From positions 60,725-124,724 of the forward strand of contig CBFHZN010000001.1 of NCBI GenBank assembly GCA_965660355.1: a stretch of 64,000 nt of DNA. The letters are read 5' to 3'. This stretch comes from CAJXVY01 sp965660355. Lineage in GTDB: Bacteria; Actinomycetota; Actinomycetes; Actinomycetales; Microbacteriaceae. Shown one piece after another: positions 59,797 through 64,000 of this stretch (position 1 is the stretch's first letter; each line of letters begins with the position of its first letter). Under the pieces are notes generated by a model. It did no database searches. It saw only the letters and a program-made list of their open reading frames with translations, and was not told where the DNA came from. The position numbers were made by a program, and so were the translations under genes.

Positions 59797-60798
59797 ATGA
59801 CTCGTATTGGAATTAACGGCTTTGGCCGAATTGGACGCAACTATCTAAGAGCTGCCCTGGAGCAGGGAAGCAACCTAGAGGTTGTTGCAGTGAACGACTT
59901 ATCAGACCCGGCTGGGCTTGCTCACCTGTTGAAATATGACTCCGTCGGTGGGCGCCTTGGACACGATGTCAGTGTCGAGGGTGACTCAATTATTGTCGGG
60001 GATAAAAAGATTAAGGTTTTGGCAGAGCGTAACCCTGCAGATTTGGGTTGGGGTGATCTCGGAGTCGAGATTGTTATCGAATCAACTGGAATTTTCACAA
60101 ATGCAGAAAAAGCGAAAGCTCACATTGATGCAGGCGCAAAGAAAGTTCTGATTTCTGCGCCCGCCACAAATGAGGACGCTACATTCGTTATCGGTGTAAA
60201 TGAACATCTTTATGACCCAGAGAAACACCACATCATTTCAAATGCATCGTGCACAACTAATTGTTTGGCACCACTGGCCAAGGTCTTTCACGATAAGTGG
60301 GGCATCGAGAACGGATTGATGACCACCGTTCACGCCTACACGGCAGATCAAAACTTGCAGGATGGACCACACAGCGATTTGAGGCGAGCGAGAGCTGCGG
60401 CAGTGAACATTGTCCCAAGCTCCACAGGTGCAGCAAAAGCTATTGGTCTGGTTATGCCAGAGCTAAACGGCAAACTCGATGGGTTTGCTCTTAGAGTTCC
60501 GGTTCCTACCGGCTCTATTACTGATTTGACTCTAACCACCAAGGCCACGGTGACCTTAGATGAGATCAAAGCTGCTTATAAAGAAGCTGCGGAGGGAGAA
60601 CTGAAGGGTGTTCTGATGTATTCAGAAGACCCACTGGTGTCATCTGACATTGTCGGAGATGCGCATAGCTCTGTATTTGATGCGGGGCTGGTGAGAGTGA
60701 TTGACAACACTGTGAAAATAAGTAGCTGGTATGACAACGAGTGGGGATATTCAAACAGGCTCGTGGAGCTCACCGAGCTAGTCGCCAGCAAACTCTGA
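59797..60798 (+). CDS. gap: Glyceraldehyde-3-phosphate dehydrogenase, type I
   Basis: A 333-residue glycolytic enzyme. The NAD loop is GINGFGRIGRNYLRAAL, with the VNDLSD acidic residue that favours NAD. The catalytic Cys is in SNASCTTNCLAPLAKV and the His in VHAYTADQ. RRARAAAVNIVPSSTGAAKA and WYDNEWGYSNR are intact. ATG with GGAGATG upstream. It begins the gap-pgk-tpiA block; pgk overlaps its stop by 1 nt. Confidence 0.97.
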   Translation: MTRIGINGFGRIGRNYLRAALEQGSNLEVVAVNDLSDPAGLAHLLKYDSVGGRLGHDVSVEGDSIIVGDKKIKVLAERNPADLGWGDLGVEIVIESTGIFTNAEKAKAHIDAGAKKVLISAPATNEDATFVIGVNEHLYDPEKHHIISNASCTTNCLAPLAKVFHDKWGIENGLMTTVHAYTADQNLQDGPHSDLRRARAAAVNIVPSSTGAAKAIGLVMPELNGKLDGFALRVPVPTGSITDLTLTTKATVTLDEIKAAYKEAAEGELKGVLMYSEDPLVSSDIVGDAHSSVFDAGLVRVIDNTVKISSWYDNEWGYSNRLVELTELVASKL

Positions 60799-61973
60799 TG
60801 CTTCGAAGCCTAGACTCCATAGACTCATACGCTGGGGATCAGGTCGTAATACGTTGCGATTTGAACGTACCTATCGATGCGGGCATAATCCAAGATGCCG
60901 GCAGAATCGATTCAGCGGTTAAGACTATCGATGAAGTAATCTCCAAAAATGGAAGACCGGTTATTTGTTCACATCTTGGGAGACCCGAGGGCAAAGACAA
61001 AAATTACAGTCTGAAGCCAGTTTTTGAATATCTTCAAAATAAGTATCCAAAAATCGAATTCAAATCGGTTGGAGAAACCTCAGGGCAAGAGAGCATCGTG
61101 CTTCTGGAAAATCTCAGATTTGATGCCGCTGAAACATCTAAATCAGCAACCGAACGTGAAAACTATGCCAAGAAAGTTTTGGGACATGGCTTGCATGTAG
61201 TGATTGATGGCTTTGGTGTTGTTCACAGAAAACAAGCAAGTGTTTACGAGCTTGCGGGGCTGACCAAAAGCGTCGCAGGCAAAACCATTGAGCAGGAACT
61301 CACTGTTCTGAAAAGGCTGACTGAGACACCAAAAAGGCCATACACCCTAGTTTTGGGAGGTAGCAAAGTCAGTGACAAGTTGGGGGTCATAGATGCCTTG
61401 CTGCCAAAGGTGGACAAGCTTCTAATTGGCGGGGGAATGATGTTTACCTTCCTAAAAGCTATTGGTCACGAGGTGGGCAATTCACTTCTAGAAAAGGATC
61501 AACTTGAAACAGCCCGAGAATATATAGCTCGTGCCGAACAGCTTGGGGTGGAACTTATTTTGCCAGTTGATGTGGTGGTCGCTAGCGGTTTTGCAGCAGA
61601 TGCCGAATATGCAAATGTTGATGCTGAAAAATTCAACAGCTCACCTTTTGGAGAATCAGGCATCGGATTAGATATTGGCACCGAATCGGCCAAGATTTTC
61701 AGCAAGGCCATTGAGAATAGCCAAACAGTTTTTTGGAATGGGCCAATGGGTGTATTCGAATTTGAATCATTCGCTCACGGGACCAAGTCCGTAGCTCAAG
61801 CACTGACAAAAATGGATGGATTTGGTGTGGTTGGAGGCGGCGACAGTGCAGCTGCAGTAAGGCACTTTGGTTTTGAGGATAACCAATTTGGTCACATTTC
61901 AACTGGCGGGGGAGCATCACTTGAATATCTTGAGGGAAAATCCCTCCCTGGACTGGAGGCACTTAATGACTAG
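60798..61973 (+). CDS. pgk: Phosphoglycerate kinase
   Basis: A 391-residue ATP-generating glycolytic kinase. It has VIRCDLNVPID, ICSHLGRPEGK, IDGFGVVHRKQASVYEL, LVLGGSKVSDKLGVIDAL, LPVDVVVA and the ATP-binding FWNGPMGVFEFESFAHGTKSVA and GGGDSAAAVRHFG. The ATG overlapping the gap stop by 1 nt (TGATG) gives the normal N-terminus (MLRSLDSIDS). The stop overlaps tpiA by 8 nt. Confidence 0.96.
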   Translation: MLRSLDSIDSYAGDQVVIRCDLNVPIDAGIIQDAGRIDSAVKTIDEVISKNGRPVICSHLGRPEGKDKNYSLKPVFEYLQNKYPKIEFKSVGETSGQESIVLLENLRFDAAETSKSATERENYAKKVLGHGLHVVIDGFGVVHRKQASVYELAGLTKSVAGKTIEQELTVLKRLTETPKRPYTLVLGGSKVSDKLGVIDALLPKVDKLLIGGGMMFTFLKAIGHEVGNSLLEKDQLETAREYIARAEQLGVELILPVDVVVASGFAADAEYANVDAEKFNSSPFGESGIGLDIGTESAKIFSKAIENSQTVFWNGPMGVFEFESFAHGTKSVAQALTKMDGFGVVGGGDSAAAVRHFGFEDNQFGHISTGGGASLEYLEGKSLPGLEALND

Positions 61974-62742
61974 AACACCGCTCATCGCTGGCAATTGGAA
62001 AATGAATCTTGATCACCAGCAGGCCATCGCATTGATTCAAAAAATTGCATGGACTCTCTCCGATGCTGATTTTGATCACGAGAAGGTCGAGGTGTTGATT
62101 ACACCACCATTCACCGACCTCCGAAGTGCGCAGACTCTGATTGATGCTGAAGGCTTCAAATTGGTGCTGGGAGCGCAAGATTTATCTGACCAGGATTCTG
62201 GAGCTTTTACAGGCGACATTAGTGGGGAATTCCTGTCGAAACTAAATTGCCAGTACGTGCTTGTCGGACACAGCGAACGACGCACAATACACGGCGAGGA
62301 TGACCAGAAGGTGCAGGCCAAAATAAACGCTGCCGTGCGTCACGGATTGACACCGATTCTCTGCGTTGGGGAGACCCTGGATGAAAGGAATGCGGATCAA
62401 AAAGATATATCCGTGAAGCAAACCGTGGCAGCGCTTGAGGGTGTGGAAATTGAAAACCTAGTTATCGCTTATGAGCCGGTCTGGGCTATCGGGACAGGTG
62501 AGGTTGCAACTGCAGAACAAGCCGAAGAAATCAGCCAGTTGATTAGAAACGGTTTAGCTCAGGCTCGCGGTGAAGAGTTTGCCAATGCGGTAAGAATTCT
62601 CTACGGTGGGTCTGTGAAGGCAAATAACGTAGCAAGCTTCATGAAAATGCCGAATATTGATGGGGTATTAGTTGGTGGAGCCAGCTTGGACAGTGGGGAA
62701 TTTGCCAACATAGCTAGGTTTAGAGAGCACATCGGCGTATAA
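61966..62742 (+). CDS. tpiA: Triosephosphate isomerase
   Basis: A 258-residue TIM barrel interconverting DHAP and GAP. The catalytic residues are Lys in IAGNWKMN, His in VLVGHSERR and Glu in AYEPVWAIGTGEVAT. RILYGGSVKANN and VLVGGASL bind phosphate. The ATG has GGAGG 7 nt upstream and gives the family N-terminus. It overlaps pgk by 8 nt; secG follows after 23 nt. Confidence 0.97.
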   Translation: MTRTPLIAGNWKMNLDHQQAIALIQKIAWTLSDADFDHEKVEVLITPPFTDLRSAQTLIDAEGFKLVLGAQDLSDQDSGAFTGDISGEFLSKLNCQYVLVGHSERRTIHGEDDQKVQAKINAAVRHGLTPILCVGETLDERNADQKDISVKQTVAALEGVEIENLVIAYEPVWAIGTGEVATAEQAEEISQLIRNGLAQARGEEFANAVRILYGGSVKANNVASFMKMPNIDGVLVGGASLDSGEFANIARFREHIGV

Positions 62743-62765
62743 TTGCTGACCGTTGAAAGGTTATT

Positions 62766-63014
62766 TTGGAAGCACTGCACACAGCACTTTTAGTTTTACT
62801 GGCAATCACAAGCGTCATCTTGACTCTGCTAATTCTTTTGCATAAAGGAAGAGGGGGCGGAGTCGCAGATATGTTCGGTGGTGGCGTCTCTAACGCCATG
62901 AGCTCATCGGGGGTTGCAGAGAGAAACCTTAATAGAATCACTGTTATTTTGGGGCTTGTCTGGGTTGCGGTGATCATTGTTCTTGGTCTGTTCACAAGGT
63001 TTGGAATCGCATAA
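62766..63014 (+). CDS. secG: Preprotein translocase subunit SecG
   Basis: An 82-residue subunit of the SecYEG channel with two membrane spans (TALLVLLAITSVILTLLILL; NRITVILGLVWVAVIIVLGLF). The connecting loop is glycine-rich (HKGRGGGVADMFGGGVSNAMSSSGVAERN), characteristic of SecG. The TTG start has GAAAGG upstream. tpiA-secG linkage is common; rbpA follows with no intergenic base. Confidence 0.95.
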   Translation: MEALHTALLVLLAITSVILTLLILLHKGRGGGVADMFGGGVSNAMSSSGVAERNLNRITVILGLVWVAVIIVLGLFTRFGIA

Positions 63015-63386
63015 ATGAGCAATAATTCGATAAGAGGAGCAAGAGTTGGCGCGGGTCCCATGGGGGAGCGCTTCAGGGGAGTAGAGGCGGAACGCGTCTC
63101 AAGAAGTTACTACTGCATAAACGGTCACGAATTTCACCCACAGTTTTCGGCCGATGTTCCAACCGAAGAAATTCCCATAGAAATTGACTGCCCAAACTGT
63201 GGTCTTCCTGCGGGGCAGGATAAAAATAATCCTCCGCAGGTTTCCAAAGTAGAGCCCTATAAAACCCACCTTGCATATGTTCAAGAGAGAAGGACCGACA
63301 AAGAGGCCGAACAAATCTTGGCGGATGCTTTGAATAAGGTTAGAGATCGCAGAATCGCAATCGAAAAAGCTGCCGGTAAGCGCTAA
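63015..63386 (+). CDS. rbpA: RNA polymerase-binding protein RbpA
   Basis: A 123-residue transcription activator confined to Actinobacteria that binds RNA polymerase and the principal sigma factor. Opening SIRGARVGAGPMGERFRGVEAERV is the basic linker that touches promoter DNA. A zinc-type core has CINGHEFHPQF and CPNCGLPAG, and the C-terminal sigma-interacting helix is the KTHLAYVQERRTDKEAEQIL region. It is strong evidence for the lineage. The stop overlaps the convergent pgl stop by 4 nt. Confidence 0.96.
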   Translation: MSNNSIRGARVGAGPMGERFRGVEAERVSRSYYCINGHEFHPQFSADVPTEEIPIEIDCPNCGLPAGQDKNNPPQVSKVEPYKTHLAYVQERRTDKEAEQILADALNKVRDRRIAIEKAAGKR

Positions 63387-64000
63387 GCCAGCTCTTCGGT
63401 GATAAACCAATTCGTTGTGTTTTTACCTGTAATTCTTCCCACCGGAAGTTCCGAATTACCAATAAGTCCTTGACTGACCGCGGTTGCCTTTTCTGCGCCA
63501 CTGGCAACAAACCAGACATTTGAACTTCTTTGAAAGACTTCATATCCAAAACTGATGCGCTGAGCGGGGGGTTTAGGAGACTCTGTTTCAGCGATTACTG
63601 TCTGCTCCGGATAAGCATGGCCTGGAAATAGGCTGGCGGTGTGCCCATCAGGACCACAACCCATCAAGGCCAAATCAAAACTGAAATTCTCTCCCAAATC
63701 TTTATTGGCTCTGGAAACTGAATCCACAATGGTTGTCTCTGGAGGGAGATGAAAGGAATAAATATTTGGATTGAGGTTTGCAATCAGTGCCCTTATCTGC
63801 CCAAGGTTACTTTGGGGGTCATCAATCTGGACAAAGCGTTCATCGGCCATAAAAAACCTTACTTTTTCTAACTGGTCAGCAGCGCTCAGGGCTTTTATTA
63901 GCCCGGCGGCGACTGATACCCCGGCACTACCACCGGAGAGTGCAACTCGCGGATGTTTCATGCCTGAGAGCAATTCAACTGATTGCTCAATTACCGCTTT
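63383..64000 (-). CDS. pgl: 6-Phosphogluconolactonase (N-terminus beyond window)
   Basis: The C-terminal 205 residues of a lactonase of the oxidative pentose phosphate pathway. The reading frame stays open to the window edge (AVIEQSVELLSGM precedes the first internal Met), so the start lies outside. It has ALSGGSAG, FFMADERFV, the LALMGCGPDGHTASLFPGH signature and a C-terminal AEKATAVSQGLIG. In Micrococcales pgl is followed upstream by opcA, zwf, tal and tkt, which should lie beyond this end. Convergent with rbpA, with a 4-nt overlap. Confidence 0.93.
   Translation of the reverse strand, partial: KAVIEQSVELLSGMKHPRVALSGGSAGVSVAAGLIKALSAADQLEKVRFFMADERFVQIDDPQSNLGQIRALIANLNPNIYSFHLPPETTIVDSVSRANKDLGENFSFDLALMGCGPDGHTASLFPGHAYPEQTVIAETESPKPPAQRISFGYEVFQRSSNVWFVASGAEKATAVSQGLIGNSELPVGRITGKNTTNWFITEELA

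Noticed and set aside
1..64000. CRISPR arrays, rRNA, insertion sequences, prophage, defence islands, toxin-antitoxin or biosynthetic clusters
   Set aside because: No regularly spaced repeats, terminal inverted repeats, transposase, integrase or other such genes are seen; essentially every base belongs to conserved housekeeping genes, so I do not claim a new system here.

Overview
This is a densely packed bacterial chromosome segment, about 98% coding by eye. It is almost certainly from a streamlined, low-GC member of the Actinobacteria. Lineage markers are RbpA, WhiA, an ANTAR response regulator of the PdtaR type, an HGxxPAAW-family protein, a Trp-operon-associated membrane protein, a PriA without helicase motifs, a class II 3-dehydroquinase and a zinc-free S4. 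The gene order (ruvX-mltG-aro-efp-nusB, pyrR-pyrB-pyrC-carAB-pyrF-gmk-rpoZ-coaBC-metK-priA-fmt-rsmB-rpe, trpE..trpCBA-lgt, polA-rpsA-coaE-uvrB-uvrA, gap-pgk-tpiA-secG) is the one known from Actinobacteria such as Mycobacterium tuberculosis and the Micrococcales. The moderate base composition (not computed; roughly high-40s % GC by eye), near-zero intergenic distances and frequent TTG starts suggest a small-genome freshwater Microbacteriaceae (Luna-type, such as Rhodoluna or Aquiluna). That placement is inference; Nanopelagicales are the main alternative.

Layout. 1-1117: minus-strand DUF349 protein (cut by the window edge) and a membrane-anchored cyclophilin, divergent from rarA. 1163-6232: rarA, rpsD, two small membrane-associated proteins and alaS. 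6229-12594: ruvX, mltG, five shikimate-pathway genes (aroE, aroC, aroK, aroB, aroQ), efp and nusB. 12595-20933: a pyrimidine operon (pyrR, pyrB, pyrC, a membrane protein, carA, carB, pyrF) preceded by a convincing PyrR-binding RNA loop. 20930-28672: gmk, rpoZ, coaBC, metK, priA, fmt, rsmB and rpe. 28683-35832: histidine genes (hisE, hisG, hisF, hisI) running into tryptophan genes (trpE, trpC, trpB, trpA) with two small membrane proteins. 35825-44205: lgt, both glutamate synthase subunits and pyruvate kinase. 44209-48209: tRNA-Leu(CAA), a PdtaR-like regulator, a hotdog thioesterase, polA and an HPr-like phosphocarrier. 48215-57186: rpsA with its own promoter and leader, coaE, and the complete UvrB-UvrA-UvrC excision repair set. 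57209-64000: rapZ, whiA, superoxide dismutase, lower glycolysis (gap, pgk, tpiA), secG, rbpA and a minus-strand 6-phosphogluconolactonase cut by the window end.

How the genes work together. Genes are chained by 1-, 4- or 8-nt overlaps (ATGA, TTGA, GTGA, TAATG), so translational coupling inside long transcripts is the expected mode of expression. The shikimate enzymes make chorismate for TrpE, and gmk, pyrimidine and histidine genes serve nucleotide and amino-acid supply. GltBD supplies glutamate, and the glycolytic block supplies energy and precursors. Steps missing here (pyrD, pyrE, trpD, trpG, trpF, most his genes) must lie elsewhere.

I found no mobile element, prophage, CRISPR array, defence island or toxin system, and no gene-free stretch longer than 300 bases. 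The most interesting signals are small and regulatory: the PyrR-binding loop at the pyrR ribosome binding site, a possible ATT start codon in the membrane-protein gene of the pyr operon, an HPr-like gene coupled to polA, palindromes and hairpins in front of sodA, rpsA, rpsD and gltB, and a 35-nt tail-to-tail gene overlap.
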